The position numbers were made by a program, and so were the translations under genes. From positions 1 through 24,321 of IMG/VR virus record IMGVR_UViG_3300025132_000288: 24,321 nt of DNA. One strand, written 5' to 3'. Under the pieces are notes generated by a model that was not told the origin of the DNA, searched no databases, and saw only the letters and a program-made list of their open reading frames with translations. The stretch's first letter is position 1; each line of letters begins with the position of its first letter. The stretch is from a virus. Shown piece after piece: positions 12,811 to 20,904 of the stretch.

Positions 12811-13362
12811 ATGAGTTCAGTAAAAATATCAGGGGACACAAGTGGAGTTATAACTCTTGCCGCTCCAGCAGTAGCTGGAACAAATACAATAACATTGCCT
12901 GCAAGTACAGGCACAATTTCTTTAGGTGGGGTAACGCATTTAGGCACAATGACTACAACATCAGGTACAACTCAAACAATAACAGGATTAGATTTTACTG
13001 AGTTAAATTTATTAATTTTTGTTGTGGCACAAGTTAGTCATTCAGATACAGGTGGAAGTAGAAAATTACAAATTGGTATAGCAGGTAATGCAGATTTCGC
13101 AGTAGGTGATGCAGTAGCAAACGGTAATTGTTCTATAGGACAAATGATATTTGATTTAAGGTCAAATATAGGTCATTTCGCACAATCACCAGGTAACACT
13201 CCAATTACATCAGGTTCTGATTTTGTGGGTGGTGGTACAGGGCATTTACGATATAACATAGGAACAAATTTAAGGTCATCTTCTAGCACATCTGTTAGTT
13301 GTTCTTGGGAATCATCAGCTACATTTGATAATGGAAAAATAGAAGTTTATGGACTTAAATAA
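12811..13362 (+). CDS. Tail fibre-type protein with ITLPASTGTI N-terminus
   Basis: The 183-residue protein starts MSSVKISGDTSGVITLAAPA, then NTITLPASTGTI, a short N-terminal module shared by many phage fibre-associated proteins, followed by a beta-rich C-terminal domain (for example LGTMTTTSGTTQTITGLDF and SVSCSWESSATFDNGKIEV) ending YGLK. The C-terminal domain resembles carbohydrate- or host-binding jelly rolls in composition only. AAGGATAA precedes the ATG. It sits between the two copies of the A-B fibre cassette and could supply an alternative tip. Confidence 0.7.
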   Translation: MSSVKISGDTSGVITLAAPAVAGTNTITLPASTGTISLGGVTHLGTMTTTSGTTQTITGLDFTELNLLIFVVAQVSHSDTGGSRKLQIGIAGNADFAVGDAVANGNCSIGQMIFDLRSNIGHFAQSPGNTPITSGSDFVGGGTGHLRYNIGTNLRSSSSTSVSCSWESSATFDNGKIEVYGLK

Positions 13363-13371
13363 GGAATAATT

Positions 13372-13626
13372 ATGGCAGATAAAAATACAATAGTAACTAA
13401 CCATCCTGATGGAACTCAAACTACAGAAGTAGTAGATTGGACAGAAGAACAATTAGCAGCTCATGCAGAAGCAGAAGCTAATGCTTGGAAAGGTAATAGA
13501 CAATCAGCTTATCCATCATGGCAAGACCAATTAGATATGCAGTATTGGGATAGTGTAAATGGCACAACAACATGGGCTGATGCTATAGCAAAAGTAAAAG
13601 CAGATAATCCTAAAGGAGACACATAA
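13372..13626 (+). CDS. Tail fibre assembly/chaperone-like small protein
   Basis: This 84-residue acidic protein contains WTEEQLAAHAEAEANAW and a C-terminal YPSWQDQLDMQYWDSVNGTT, then WADAIAKVKADNP. The Y-P-x-x-x-D-Q-L-D-M-x-Y-W-D segment followed by W-x-x-x-I-x-x-V-K is found in small proteins encoded next to phage fibres (XkdW- or fibre-assembly-like). It may act as a fibre chaperone or minor fibre part. AAGGAATA precedes the ATG and the stop overlaps the next ATG by one base. Confidence 0.72.
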   Translation: MADKNTIVTNHPDGTQTTEVVDWTEEQLAAHAEAEANAWKGNRQSAYPSWQDQLDMQYWDSVNGTTTWADAIAKVKADNPKGDT

Positions 13627-14099
13627 TGAGTATTGTTATAAATGGAACTAATGGAGAAATAACTCCCCTTGCTACTTTTACAGGAACAACCTCTCAAGTA
13701 GGAATTAGTTTAGTATCAGGAATAGAAAAAGTAACAGTATCAGCTACGGCAGCTACTGGCACAATTAACTATGATGTAACTACTCAATCTAATTTATATT
13801 ACACAGCTAATGCAGCTGCTAATTGGACTGTTAATTTTAGAGCTTCTAGCGGAACATCTATGAATACAATGATGGCTGTTGGTGATTCTACTACAGTAGT
13901 TCATTTAGTAACTCAAGGTGGAACAGCTTATTATAATAATGCAGTTCAAGTAGATGGTTCATCAGTTACTCCAGATTATCAAGGTGGTACAGCGTGGTCT
14001 GGCGGAAATATTAATGGTATAGATGTGTATGTGTATGTAATTATTAAAACAGCAGACGCCACATTTAAAATCCTAGCTTCTCAAACACAATTTACATAA
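13626..14099 (+). CDS. Tail fibre protein, conserved beta domain (cassette copy 2, gene A')
   Basis: The 157-residue product is a paralogue of the 11405 protein: EKVTVSATAATGTINYD, a WTVNFRASSG core, TVVHLVTQGG, VQVDGSSVTPDYQGG and a final IIKTADATFKILA match segment by segment. The N-terminus is shorter (MSIVINGTNGEITPLATF). The ATG overlaps the previous stop. It probably has the same role as its paralogue, supporting the following glycine-rich tip. Confidence 0.75.
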   Translation: MSIVINGTNGEITPLATFTGTTSQVGISLVSGIEKVTVSATAATGTINYDVTTQSNLYYTANAAANWTVNFRASSGTSMNTMMAVGDSTTVVHLVTQGGTAYYNNAVQVDGSSVTPDYQGGTAWSGGNINGIDVYVYVIIKTADATFKILASQTQFT

Positions 14100-14108
14100 A
14101 GGTTTATT

Positions 14109-15020
14109 ATGGCTATTTTAGCAAGTAAGAGTGTTTCTTCAGCTTTAGCTTATGGTTTTAGTACAGTAGGTCGTAAACCTTATGATATTGACTATGTTGT
14201 AGTAGCCGGAGCAGGGGCTGGCGGTTCTCACAATGGTGCGGGCGGCGGTGCAGGCGGTGCTTTATATGCTACTTTAAGTAGTCCAGCTTTAGATACATCA
14301 GTTACAGTTACAATCGGCGGCGGTGGAGCTGGTTCAGCAAATGCAGGCGGCGCTAATGGTGTTAATTCTTCTATGTCTGGTTCAGGTATTGCAGTAACAT
14401 CTATTGGAGGCGGTGGAGGCGGTGCAGGTGCGACATCTACTGCTGGTAGTGTAGGTGGTTCTGGCGGTGGTTCATATGATGGAGTTGCTGGAGCTGCTGG
14501 AACAGTAGGACAAGGTAATGCCGGTGGTACAGGTACTGGAGCAGGTGGTCCAGGTGGTGGGGGTAAAGGTGCAGTTGGAGCAAATGGTGCTGGACACGCA
14601 GGTGGAGATGGTGGTGTTGGTGCCGTACCTTCATTTAGTTGGAATAGTTATTACTATGCTGGCGGTGGTGGTGGTAATGGATATTCACTAGCTGCAGGTG
14701 ATGGTGGTTCTGGCGGCGGTGGCGGCGGTGGAGCAGGCGGCGGTGGAGCTGCAGGTTCTGGAGGAACTGGAGGAACAGCTACCGGTGGTGCAGGAACAGC
14801 ATCTGGAACTGACCAAGGTGGTGCAGGCGCAGCTAATACAGGCGGTGGCGGCGGTGGAACAAGTAGGTCATCTAATGGAGGTGGAGCAGGAGGTTCTGGA
14901 GTAGTAGTGGTAAGATTAACAACTGCTGATTGGTCAGGAACTCAATCTGGAGCAAGCGCAGCTGTTTCAGGTGATTACACCATATTAACATTTAATGGTT
15001 CTGGAAGTTTTGTTGTATAA
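14109..15020 (+). CDS. Glycine-rich tail fibre tip/adhesin (cassette copy 2, gene B')
   Basis: The 303-residue protein is paralogous to the 11931 product. Both ends are conserved: YVVVAGAGAGGSHNGAGGGA at the start, and GGSGVVVVRLTTADWSG then GDYTILTFNGSGSFVV at the end. The middle (about residues 60-260) differs in loop order and length, with long Gly-Ala-rich runs such as GGSGGGGGGGAGGGGAAG. Here the start is an ATG with an AAAGG ribosome-binding site nine bases upstream. The conserved ends and variable centre fit a receptor-binding role with changing specificity. Confidence 0.77.
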   Translation: MAILASKSVSSALAYGFSTVGRKPYDIDYVVVAGAGAGGSHNGAGGGAGGALYATLSSPALDTSVTVTIGGGGAGSANAGGANGVNSSMSGSGIAVTSIGGGGGGAGATSTAGSVGGSGGGSYDGVAGAAGTVGQGNAGGTGTGAGGPGGGGKGAVGANGAGHAGGDGGVGAVPSFSWNSYYYAGGGGGNGYSLAAGDGGSGGGGGGGAGGGGAAGSGGTGGTATGGAGTASGTDQGGAGAANTGGGGGGTSRSSNGGGAGGSGVVVVRLTTADWSGTQSGASAAVSGDYTILTFNGSGSFVV

Positions 15021-15038
15021 ATATAATAGGAAAATAAT

Positions 15039-15401
15039 ATGGCACATTTTGCAAAAATAAAAGATGGTATTGTCGAATCAGTTATAGTAGTTAGTAATGA
15101 TATGATTTTAGATGAAAATAATGAAGAACAAGAAGCATTAGGTATAGCTTATATACATAACTTATATAATGACAATACTACTGTATGGGTACAGACTTCA
15201 TACAATAGTAACTTTAGAAAAAACTATGCTGGTGAAGGATATACATATGATGAAACAAGAGATGCTTTTTATGCCCCTCAACCTTATCCATCATGGACTT
15301 TAAATGAAACTACTTGTCAATGGGAATCACCAACACCTTATCCCGACAACGATGGGCATTACTCATGGGATGAAGATAATTTAAGTTGGGTTGAAGAATA
15401 G
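15039..15401 (+). CDS. Conserved phage protein of unknown function (MAHFAKI family)
   Basis: The 120-residue acidic protein starts MAHFAKIKDGIVESVIVVSN and contains WVQTSYNSNFRKNYAGEGYT, then PYPSWTLNETTCQWESPTPYP. I recognise this order from a widespread family in cyanophages and other aquatic phages, often near tail or structural genes. Repeated aromatic/proline segments suggest a compact beta domain. No function is established to my knowledge. Its stop codon overlaps the GTG start of the holin gene, so it is coupled to the lysis pair. Confidence 0.8.
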   Translation: MAHFAKIKDGIVESVIVVSNDMILDENNEEQEALGIAYIHNLYNDNTTVWVQTSYNSNFRKNYAGEGYTYDETRDAFYAPQPYPSWTLNETTCQWESPTPYPDNDGHYSWDEDNLSWVEE

Positions 15402-15883
15402 TGTTATCAATATTATCAGGAATTTTAGGATTTGCTACTTCAGGATTACCCAGTGTATTAAAGTTCTTTGAACAAAAAGGAGACAATGCACATGAAGAAG
15501 CTATGGCTAAACTTGAAATGGAAAGAGCTTTGGCAATGGCGGAAAAAGGATTTGCGTCCCAAGAAAAAATTGAAGAATTTAAAACTGAGCAAGTGGAAAT
15601 GGAAACATATGCTCAAGAAAGAGTCGCTCTCTACAAACACGACGAAAAATACGCGGAAAACGCATCTACTTGGGTTGTTAATTTGCGTGCTAGTGTTCGC
15701 CCCATTATCACCTATATTTTTGTTATTATTCTTTTGGTGGTCGATTTTGTAGGTTTATATTGGGCTATACAATCAGGTCATAATTATTCAGAAGCAATGC
15801 ATATTGTATTTAGTGATGAAGAAATGGCTATATTGGCATCTATTATTGGTTTTTGGTTTGGGTCGAGACATTGGGACAAATAA
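15401..15883 (+). CDS. Holin, 3TM gene-transfer-release type
   Basis: This encodes 160 residues: an N-terminal hydrophobic segment (about 3-22), a long charged helix (24-85, for example AMAKLEMERALAMAEKG), a second membrane segment (99-124, VRPIITYIFVIILLVVDF) and a third (142-155, MAILASIIGFWFGSRHW). The V-R-P-I-I-T-Y and F-W-F-G-S-R signatures match the family described as holin of three TMs for gene-transfer release (GTA_holin_3TM). It would open the inner membrane for the endolysin encoded next. The start is GTG 15401 overlapping the previous stop (TAGTG). Confidence 0.83.
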   Translation: MLSILSGILGFATSGLPSVLKFFEQKGDNAHEEAMAKLEMERALAMAEKGFASQEKIEEFKTEQVEMETYAQERVALYKHDEKYAENASTWVVNLRASVRPIITYIFVIILLVVDFVGLYWAIQSGHNYSEAMHIVFSDEEMAILASIIGFWFGSRHWDK

Positions 15884-16339
15884 GTGAAAATTTCAGAAAA
15901 AGGAATCGACTTAATAAAATATTTCGAGGGTGTTCGTGAAACACCTTATAAGTGTCCTGCTGGATATTGGACTGTTGGCGTTGGCCATCTTATCAGTCGT
16001 AATACTGTGTTACCTAGTGAATGGAATCGCACATTATCAACTGATGAAATAGATGCATTATTAAAAAAAGATTTAGAAAAATTTGAAAATGGAGTCCTTC
16101 GGTTATTACGTCCTTCTATACCAACACAATCTGAGTTTGATGCTTTGGTCAGTTTTAGCTTTAATCTTGGTTTGGGATGCTTTCAACGAAGTACAGTTCG
16201 CTCAGCGTTTAAGCGCGGTGATAAAAAAAGAGCTGGCGAAGTTCTTTTAAAGTATTGTAGAGCAGGAGGTCGTAAACTTAAAGGATTGATTAGAAGACGA
16301 TTTGCAGAGCATGCTCTGTTAATGTCAAAAGGAAAATAA
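15884..16339 (+). CDS. Endolysin, GH24 lysozyme
   Basis: The 151-residue protein has the T4/lambda-type muramidase catalytic layout: Glu15 in KYFEGVRETPY, Cys24 in place of the usual Asp, and Thr30 in CPAGYWTVGVGH, with the E-x8-C/D-x5-T spacing of the family. A later N-terminal-lobe helix and the conserved F-D-A-L-V-S-F-S-F-N-L-G segment follow, then a basic C-terminus. It cleaves the glycan strands of peptidoglycan. There is no signal peptide or SAR segment, so release depends on the holin. The start is GTG 15884, directly after the holin stop. Confidence 0.93.
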   Translation: MKISEKGIDLIKYFEGVRETPYKCPAGYWTVGVGHLISRNTVLPSEWNRTLSTDEIDALLKKDLEKFENGVLRLLRPSIPTQSEFDALVSFSFNLGLGCFQRSTVRSAFKRGDKKRAGEVLLKYCRAGGRKLKGLIRRRFAEHALLMSKGK

Positions 16340-18529
16340 ATGCCTCTTAATAAATTAAAATTTAGACCGGGTATTAACCGAGACCGTACTGATTTAGCTC
16401 AAATGGGTGGTTGGTATGATGGCAATATGATTCGTTTTCGAGACGGATACCCTGAAAAAATAGGCGGTTGGCAAGCAGCTACTATTAGTTCTTACGTAGG
16501 TGAAGCAACTAAACTATTTGTCTATTCAGTAGATACTGGAGCAGAACTTGCAGGTTTAGCTACTACTAAAAAAATATATATTCGTGCTGGTACAACTCTT
16601 TATGATATTACTCCTATCCGTGCAACTTATACTACTTCCACAACACCTTCTACAGATAATTGTTTTACTACTAATACTACCGCAGGTACTGAAGGGCAAG
16701 TATTAGTAACCCTTGCGGGACATGGTGCTACTACAGGTGATTATGTTACTTTTAGTGGTGCAGTGGCAGTTGGAGGTATTACAGCCGTACAACTTAATTT
16801 AGAGTTTGAAGTTACAGTTATTGATGGTAATACATTTACTATTGAAACTGCTGGAACAGCTACTTCAGCTGCTACAGGTGGTGGTACAGGAATTACTGCA
16901 GCTTTTCAAATAAATATTGGTGCAGATGCTTCAATAGCAGGTTATGGTTGGGGTGCAGGTACATGGAGTCGAGGAACTTGGGGTTCAGGCGCAACTACTC
17001 CAGCTATTGTTAATGTACGTCTTGTATTTATGGATAACTTTAACAATGACCTTATTTTTAACTTAAATGATGAAGGACCTATTTATTATTGGGATTATAG
17101 TGCAGGATTTTCCGTGAGAGCAGTTTTATTAAGTTCTATAGCAGGGTCAATTGCTGTACCTGCAAAAACAGAAAAAACTTTATTTTCTCCGAGTGGACAT
17201 TTATTAGCTTTAGGTGCAAGTGCTTATGACGAAACATCGACTGCGGGAGTATCTATTACAAGTATTACAAGTGCATCAACAACAGCTACTGTAACTACTG
17301 GAAGTGCTCATGGATTAGCTACTAATGATTGGGTTTATCTTTCTGGTCAAACTCCTCTAATGTATTCTGGAACTTATCAAATTACAGTAACCGGTACTAG
17401 CACTTTTACATACACTCTTTTAGCTTCTACCTCATCTCCAGCTGGTACAGCAGGAAGTTACCAAGCTGTAGATTACACAGGTGGTACCTTTGACCCTATG
17501 TTAATTCGATGGGCAGATGTAAATACAGATATTGGTCCAAAACCTGAAGTATGGAATCCAACGCTTGCTAACACAGCAGGATTCTTATTTGTTAAAGAAG
17601 GTTCTAGAATTATTACCGGTGCTAATGTAAGACAAGAAACCCTTATCTGGACTGATACTTCATTAAGTACATTACAATTTTTAGGTACTGCTGAAGTATT
17701 TGGGCTACAACTTTTATCAGGTGATACTAATATTATGGGACCTAATGCTTATGCAAGTGTTAATAATAATATGTATTGGATGGGTACAGATAACTTCTTT
17801 ATTTATGATGGTCGAGTTAATGTACTTAAATGTCCTTTATTAAGATATGTATTTGAAGATATTAATAGAGAGCAAGCTCAACTTGTATATGGTGGTACTA
17901 ATAAAGAATTTAATGAAGTAATATGGTTTTATTGTTCTGGGGGAGCTAGTCCTTCTACTGCTATTGACCGCTATGTAATATATAATTATAAAGATGATAT
18001 TTGGTATTATGGACAATTAAATAGAACTACTTGGATAGATGCTGGTATTAGTAGATTCCCATTAGCTACTTCTGGAGGTTATATATACTCACATGAAAAT
18101 GGGCCTAATGATGGACAACCTTTAGGGGCAGCACCAAACGCTATTAATTCTTATATTCAATCTGCTTTTATGGATATAGATGAAGGTGAATATTATATGC
18201 TAACTAAACGCGTAATTCCTGATGTAGATTTTACTACTTCACAAACAGTAAATCCTGTTACAGGAGCTACTATAGTTCCAGCTGTAGATATGCAAGTAGC
18301 AGTAAGTAAATTTCCAGGGGGAGCTACTTCTACAACAGATGTAGCAGGAGCAACATTAAATCGTGCAGTAACTACAACTACAGCAACAATAGACCAATAT
18401 ACTAATCAAGTATATGTAAGAGCAAGAGGACGACAAATGAATTTTAAAATATCATCAGATACTGTAGGTACTCAATGGCAATTAGGTGATGCTCGTGTAG
18501 ATGCTAAACCAGCAGGATTAAGAGGATAA
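16340..18529 (+). CDS. Large tail protein, stabilisation/nozzle type (P22 gp10 / T7 gp12-like)
   Basis: The 729-residue product starts FRPGINRDRTDLAQMGGWYD, then MIRFRDGYPEKIGGWQ, an N-terminal signature I recall from large tail proteins of aquatic podoviruses that resemble P22 gp10 or T7 gp12. The rest is beta-rich, with repeated Ig-like stretches (ITSASTTATVTTGSAHG, and VTLAGHGATTGDYVTF) and a propeller-like part containing WMGTDNFFIYDGRVNV. It probably forms the tail hub or nozzle below the adaptor ring. AAGGAAAA precedes the ATG, which follows the lysozyme stop directly. The assignment to a specific family is from memory. Confidence 0.72.
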   Translation: MPLNKLKFRPGINRDRTDLAQMGGWYDGNMIRFRDGYPEKIGGWQAATISSYVGEATKLFVYSVDTGAELAGLATTKKIYIRAGTTLYDITPIRATYTTSTTPSTDNCFTTNTTAGTEGQVLVTLAGHGATTGDYVTFSGAVAVGGITAVQLNLEFEVTVIDGNTFTIETAGTATSAATGGGTGITAAFQINIGADASIAGYGWGAGTWSRGTWGSGATTPAIVNVRLVFMDNFNNDLIFNLNDEGPIYYWDYSAGFSVRAVLLSSIAGSIAVPAKTEKTLFSPSGHLLALGASAYDETSTAGVSITSITSASTTATVTTGSAHGLATNDWVYLSGQTPLMYSGTYQITVTGTSTFTYTLLASTSSPAGTAGSYQAVDYTGGTFDPMLIRWADVNTDIGPKPEVWNPTLANTAGFLFVKEGSRIITGANVRQETLIWTDTSLSTLQFLGTAEVFGLQLLSGDTNIMGPNAYASVNNNMYWMGTDNFFIYDGRVNVLKCPLLRYVFEDINREQAQLVYGGTNKEFNEVIWFYCSGGASPSTAIDRYVIYNYKDDIWYYGQLNRTTWIDAGISRFPLATSGGYIYSHENGPNDGQPLGAAPNAINSYIQSAFMDIDEGEYYMLTKRVIPDVDFTTSQTVNPVTGATIVPAVDMQVAVSKFPGGATSTTDVAGATLNRAVTTTTATIDQYTNQVYVRARGRQMNFKISSDTVGTQWQLGDARVDAKPAGLRG

Positions 18530-18530
18530 T

Positions 18531-19295
18531 ATGGCTGAAAAAAAATACAAACTTCCAGCTCAAGTAAGAACTTTTTTAGAAACAGTAAAAGGTAAAAAAA
18601 GTAAAATTACTGAAAAAGATTTTACTAAAAAAGAAATTAATTTAATAAAAGAAGCTATAAAGCAAAGTCGAATACGAGGTAAAAAAGTCCGATACTTTGA
18701 TAATGATGGTGAAGTATTTAGGGACAGAAACAAAAAAGCAAGAACAAAAAATAAAGGGTCAGTACAATACAAAGATTATCCTAATGAAGCCAAACCTACA
18801 AATAGAATAGACGAACCATTCGGACGCGGCGATTATAATTTAGGGTCTAGTGGGGCTATAAGAAATACGCTAGGAAGATTTTCTTATGAAAAAACACCAG
18901 AAGGTAGATTAATAGCTCGTGATAATTATGATTTTAAAGATGATTTAGTAAAAGAATACGGAGTAAGACCTTCAAAAGATTATAAAAAAATGGGAACTTT
19001 AGGAAAAATAGGTACTATAGCTAAAGATACACTTTTTCCAAGACCAGATTCTTATAAGCCAAACCCATTAAAAGGGGTATCAACTTTACCTAGTAGAGTA
19101 GGAAGCGCTTTTATTGGAGATAAAGGTAGACCTGTAGAAATAGATTTAGGAGAAGCTCCAGAAGATTTTAAAAAAGGTGGTAAAGTTAAAAGAAAATTAA
19201 AAGTTAAAAGAAAACCTAAAGACGGTAGAATGAAAAAAGCTAAAGGCAGAGATGGTATAGCACAACGCGGTAAAACTCGTGGGAGAATGAGATAA
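18531..19295 (+). CDS. Basic protein with C-terminal DGIA motif
   Basis: The 254-residue, Lys/Arg-rich protein has an N-terminal helical region (KYKLPAQVRTFLETVKGKKS, then KKEINLIKEAIKQSR) and a middle with GDYNLGSSGAIRNTLGRFSY. It ends in a strongly basic tail with FKKGGKVKRKLKVKRK, then GRDGIAQRGKTRGRMR. The end matches those of the 2987 and 3787 proteins, which are 13-15 kb away. It lies between the large tail gene and small virion genes, and its stop overlaps the next ATG. A virion-associated or assembly role is likely; no enzyme motif is visible. Confidence 0.68.
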   Translation: MAEKKYKLPAQVRTFLETVKGKKSKITEKDFTKKEINLIKEAIKQSRIRGKKVRYFDNDGEVFRDRNKKARTKNKGSVQYKDYPNEAKPTNRIDEPFGRGDYNLGSSGAIRNTLGRFSYEKTPEGRLIARDNYDFKDDLVKEYGVRPSKDYKKMGTLGKIGTIAKDTLFPRPDSYKPNPLKGVSTLPSRVGSAFIGDKGRPVEIDLGEAPEDFKKGGKVKRKLKVKRKPKDGRMKKAKGRDGIAQRGKTRGRMR

Positions 19296-19477
19296 TGGCA
19301 CACGTTGTACAACCTAAAGCACCTAATTTAGTTTTACCTCCATTGGAGTATAGTGAAGACCAACAGAATCAATTACAGAACCAATTAAGATTATATTTTA
19401 ATCAATTAGATAGAGCACATTTAGACGAAATAACTAATTTACACACAAATAATGTTATGCATTGGATGGGGTTATAA
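19295..19477 (+). CDS. Small conserved phage protein, 60 residues
   Basis: The gene is bounded by one-base overlaps at both ends. The product has a proline-rich start (PKAPNLVLPPLEYSEDQQNQ) and a helix LQNQLRLYFNQLDR. This L-P-x-x-x-x-Y-x-x-x-x-x-N-Q-L-x-x-x-L-x-x-Y-F-N-Q pattern recurs in small proteins of aquatic phages. The role is unknown; it is probably a minor tail or virion part. Confidence 0.72.
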   Translation: MAHVVQPKAPNLVLPPLEYSEDQQNQLQNQLRLYFNQLDRAHLDEITNLHTNNVMHWMGL

Positions 19478-19827
19478 TGGCAGGAGAATTTCAAAATTTA
19501 ACAGGTAAAAAATTAGCAAGAGCAGCAGTTACTGCTACAATGGCTATTGTGTATGAAACTCCTGCAAATACACGGACTTATATTAAAGACATTATGGTAA
19601 CTAATCATAGTGGTTCAGGTGGTGGAGCAGGTAAAATTAGTATTCATGTTGTACCTGCAGGAAGTACAGCAGTAGCTGAAAATGTGATTATAGATGAATA
19701 TTCAGTAGCTAAACAAGAATATTTACATTGGTCAGGATTACAAATAACTGACCCTGGTGATACAATAGAAGTATTATCAGATGGAACAAATTTAACAGTC
19801 ACTATATCAGGGGCTGAAGCAGTATAA
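19477..19827 (+). CDS. Beta-rich virion protein, 116 residues
   Basis: I take ATG 19477 (overlapping the previous stop, TAATG) rather than an earlier in-frame ATG. The protein reads as an eight-strand sandwich with TRTYIKDIMVTNHSGSGGG, then KISIHVVPAGSTAV and DTIEVLSDGTNLTVTISG. The pattern of interfacial strand, NTS loop and glycine turns is common in small phage virion proteins that decorate heads or tails. No catalytic features are present. It closes the tail block; a promoter-like gap follows. Confidence 0.73.
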   Translation: MAGEFQNLTGKKLARAAVTATMAIVYETPANTRTYIKDIMVTNHSGSGGGAGKISIHVVPAGSTAVAENVIIDEYSVAKQEYLHWSGLQITDPGDTIEVLSDGTNLTVTISGAEAV

Positions 19828-19838
19828 AACGTTTTATA
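19823..19838. repeat. 16-bp perfect palindrome at the gene end
   Basis: TATAAAACGTTTTATA is perfectly symmetrical, includes the stop codon of the preceding gene (TAA, 19825-19827) and overlaps the -35 region of the promoter candidate at 19833-19861. It could be a binding site for a dimeric regulator, though AT-rich palindromes also arise by chance. Confidence 0.55.
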
Positions 19839-19861
19839 ACTAGGACGTTACATGGTATTAT
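19833..19861 (+). promoter_or_regulatory. Candidate extended -10 promoter before the ejection genes
   Basis: TTTATA (19833-19838, 4 of 6) and TATTAT (19856-19861, 5 of 6) are spaced by exactly 17 bp, with a TGG triplet directly before the -10 box giving an extended -10. This is the only sizeable gap in the tail-to-ejection part of the window. It would start near 19868 and drive the genes from 19888. Confidence 0.42.
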
Positions 19862-19887
19862 ACAACTTATATAAATAGGAATTAATT

Positions 19888-20904
19888 ATGTCATTAGGAA
19901 ATGTTTTAGGAGCAGCAGCTCCAATAGCCGCAGGATATTTTAGTGGAGGTGCATCTGGTGCGTTAGGAGGCACTTTTGGTTCTTATGCTCCAATAGCAGC
20001 AGGAGCTTTAACAGGAGCAGGTATTGCTGCTTTATCAGGAGATGACCCATTGATGGGTGCTGTTAGTGGTGGCTTAGGAGGCTATGGTGGTGGAAGTATG
20101 GCAACTGCAGCTCAAAGCGCAAAAGCCGCGGCTCAAGGCGCTATGACAGACGCAGCAGCTAATAAATTAGTTCAAGACCAAGCATTAAAACAAGCAGGTA
20201 CAGGAATTACTTCAGGCATACAAGGACCTACAGGACAATTAGGTGCTAACATGAATCAAACTATTTCTCAAAGTGGTCGGGCGTTTCCTAATATTGAAAC
20301 TCAAGGAGCTTCTCAAGGTGCAACAATTGGTCAAGCATATAAACCTGACTTTATGGCGACGACAACTGAAAACTTTAAAGTAGGAACCCCTGAATTTGGT
20401 ACAGACTACGGTTTCTCTGATGTTATAACACAATTAGGTGAAGGGGATACGACAAAAGGGGCTATAAAAACCGGTCTTAGCGCATTGCCAGTAGCAGCAG
20501 CAGCTTTTGAACCAGAATATGAAAGTTTTGATGAACAAATGAGTAAAGATAAATATGACCCATCGAGCCAACTTAATTTAAGTATGGATACAGGAATTGA
20601 TGAAGCTCTATCAAGAGATACAGGATTAAGACTTTTAGCTAATGGCGGATATTTAGATGGTGGTATGTTACCTGGTGATGGTATGAGTGATGATGTACCA
20701 GCTATGATAGATGGTTCACAACAAGCTGCACTTTCTCAAGGTGAGTTTGTAATACCAGCTGACGTAGTTAGTCATTTAGGTAATGGCTCTTCTGATGCAG
20801 GCTCTAAACGATTATATAATATGATGGATAAAATAAGAAAAGCTAGAACAGGAACAGAAAAGCAAGGGAAAGAAATTAATCCCGAAAGGTTTATGCCTCG
20901 TTAA
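19888..20904 (+). CDS. Internal virion (ejection-type) protein with conserved C-terminus
   Basis: This encodes 338 residues. The first 70 are very hydrophobic and Gly/Ala-rich (AAAPIAAGYFSGGASG, then SYAPIAAGALTGAGIAAL), as in proteins delivered into or through membranes. The C-terminal region, about 250-338, contains LANGGYLDGG, DGMSDDVPAMIDGSQQAA, LSQGEFVIPADVVSHLG and GSKRLYNMMDKIRKARTG. I recognise this as a widespread C-terminal module of virion proteins in aquatic podoviruses. AGGAATTA precedes the ATG. It is probably packaged inside the head and ejected with the DNA. The role of the C-terminal module is not known. Confidence 0.72.
   Translation: MSLGNVLGAAAPIAAGYFSGGASGALGGTFGSYAPIAAGALTGAGIAALSGDDPLMGAVSGGLGGYGGGSMATAAQSAKAAAQGAMTDAAANKLVQDQALKQAGTGITSGIQGPTGQLGANMNQTISQSGRAFPNIETQGASQGATIGQAYKPDFMATTTENFKVGTPEFGTDYGFSDVITQLGEGDTTKGAIKTGLSALPVAAAAFEPEYESFDEQMSKDKYDPSSQLNLSMDTGIDEALSRDTGLRLLANGGYLDGGMLPGDGMSDDVPAMIDGSQQAALSQGEFVIPADVVSHLGNGSSDAGSKRLYNMMDKIRKARTGTEKQGKEINPERFMPR

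Larger units (their letters stand above)
13626..15020 (+). repeat. Duplicated fibre cassette, copy 2 (A'-B')
   Basis: This is the second copy of the two-gene cassette, separated from copy 1 by about 0.8 kb holding a different fibre protein and a small assembly-like protein. The copies have diverged most in the glycine-rich centre. Confidence 0.75.

Noticed and set aside
12083-14634. Open frames on both strands inside the glycine-rich genes
   Set aside because: GGT/GGA-rich coding sequence lacks stop codons in other frames; these are composition artefacts without start signals.
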